Origin: Lachnospiraceae bacterium
GTDB taxonomy: Bacteria > Bacillota > Clostridia > Lachnospirales > Lachnospiraceae
Direction: 5' to 3'
Assembly (NCBI GenBank): GCA_017455525.1
Contig: JAFTAP010000095.1
Location: 1-64,000, forward strand
DNA length: 64,000 bases
Numbering within the stretch: the stretch's first letter is position 1; each line of letters opens with the position of its first letter. Of the stretch, positions 63,272-64,000 are shown piece by piece. The position numbers were made by a program, and so were the translations under genes. The notes beneath the pieces are model-generated. The model saw only the letters and a list, made by a program, of their open reading frames with translations, had not been told where the DNA came from and searched no databases.

Positions 63272-63341
63272 GTAACATTTTACATCAGTAATTACGAGAA
63301 TACCGACAGCATAACGCAATCTGCATTTTCTATCATTACCA

Positions 63342-64000
63342 TTACTGTATTGTGAAGAATTCCATCTCCGTATTAAGCTGGCTTGCGAGATCCTTGAGGT
63401 CTCCTGCCGACTCGTTTATCATAGCGAACGTAGCGTTGAGCTCCTGCACGGATGCCGTCGTCTGCTCGGAGGATGCCGCATTCTCCTCAGATATGGCGGA
63501 AAGATCCTCTATTATCCCTGACAGGCTTTCCTTCGCATGATTCAGTGTCTGAACCCTTGTCGTTATGTTCTCCGTGCTGGTAAATACGCTCTGCACCCCG
63601 CCGTCCATCTGATACATATCTTCCTTCGTAGCGTCAAGCTGCTCGCTCTGTTTCCGGAAATCCTCCGTGAGTGCCGCAAGCTCCTGTACACTCTTTTCCG
63701 ACTTCGCTACAAGGTTTGTGACGATCTCATTTATCTTAACCGCCGCATCACCCGACTGATCGGCAAGCTGTCCTATCTCGGTAGCAACAACCGCAAAGCC
63801 CCTTCCTGATTCTCCGGCTCTTGCTGCCTCTATCGAAGCATTAAGACTAAGCAGATTCGTCTGGCTTGATATTGCGGTTATCATGCTTGATGCCTCCGCG
63901 ATATCCTTAACAGCCGTATTCGTCTCTCTTATCTGCTCGTCTATAAGCTTCACGGACTCTACGACATGAGCGTTCTGCTCGATAAGCTGGTTGAGAGCGC
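63342..64000 (-). CDS. Methyl-accepting chemotaxis protein, 3' part
   Basis: The cytoplasmic signalling end of a chemotaxis receptor. The frame is open to the window end; an internal GTG at 63953 is not the true start because coding continues upstream ([15 protein letters not shown]). The hairpin tip that binds CheA and CheW is [22 protein letters not shown], quoted as [20 protein letters not shown], and the methylation-helix region follows with [20 protein letters not shown]. About 220 residues are seen. The sensor and membrane parts lie outside. It suggests the organism is motile or uses a chemosensory pathway. Confidence 0.93.
   Translation of the reverse strand, partial: ALNQLIEQNAHVVESVKLIDEQIRETNTAVKDIAEASSMITAISSQTNLLSLNASIEAARAGESGRGFAVVATEIGQLADQSGDAAVKINEIVTNLVAKSEKSVQELAALTEDFRKQSEQLDATKEDMYQMDGGVQSVFTSTENITTRVQTLNHAKESLSGIIEDLSAISEENAASSEQTTASVQELNATFAMINESAGDLKDLASQLNTEMEFFTIQ

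Overview
The window looks like chromosomal DNA of an anaerobic clostridium, most likely a Lachnospiraceae member (genus not determined). The reasons are its family-typical gene content: pyruvate formate-lyase with its activase, the cysE-cysS-mrnC-rlmB-sigH order, glnA followed by an ANTAR (NitR-like) gene, LCP and InlB-repeat surface proteins, GlnRS of about 556 residues, and strong AGGAGG ribosome sites. Nearly all of it is coding. I see no phage, CRISPR array or complete insertion sequence.

Layout. 0-3 kb (+): a small alarmone synthetase-like gene, then an OmpR-type response regulator and its histidine kinase. 3-8.4 kb (-): a coupled run guaB, ABC-2-like membrane protein and map, then deoC and malQ. 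8.5-9.8 kb: two divergent membrane proteins of unknown function. 9.8-16 kb (-): pflB, a MATE transporter, and an operon pflA, two EutS/PduU-type microcompartment shell proteins and a EutP-like GTPase, with no other shell gene. 16-18.6 kb (+): class II aldolase and an orphan cobQ, followed by a hairpin-rich element with terminal inverted repeats. 18.9-22.7 kb (-): two overlapping membrane EAL proteins, one with intact motifs and one degenerate.

22.8-39.6 kb (-): a cell-surface polysaccharide locus (pgm, GT87-like membrane protein, five family-2 glycosyltransferases, a polyprenyl glycosylphosphotransferase, LCP protein, glmS, ABC exporter and a GT4 enzyme), with a DHH phosphoesterase inside it. 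39.8-40.6 kb: a HigBA-like toxin-antitoxin pair between palindromic elements and a possible gene relic. 40.8-43.5 kb (+): glnS and a DUF2225 protein. 43.5-45.8 kb (-): htpG with an unusual acidic insert, under a clear CIRCE operator. Then tRNA-Thr and the sigH/rlmB/mrnC/cysS/cysE operon.

50-54 kb (-): two secreted acidic-linker wall hydrolases (InlB repeats plus phage-lysozyme-like domain; GH25). 54-58.8 kb (-): an MBOAT/SGNH surface acylation pair, then glnA and an ANTAR regulator. 59-64 kb: an Rrf2 regulator, an LspA-like protein, a ClpX variant with a long linker, a block of GC-rich palindromic repeats, a SleB-type hydrolase, and the 3' part of a chemotaxis receptor cut by the window end.

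The most unusual items are the minimal BMC/EutP/PflA operon, the extended-linker ClpX beside an LspA-like protein, the HtpG insert, and a box (GGTTTyyCACG) that recurs at the -35 of several unrelated minus-strand genes. All functional calls come from reading motifs; no database search was run.
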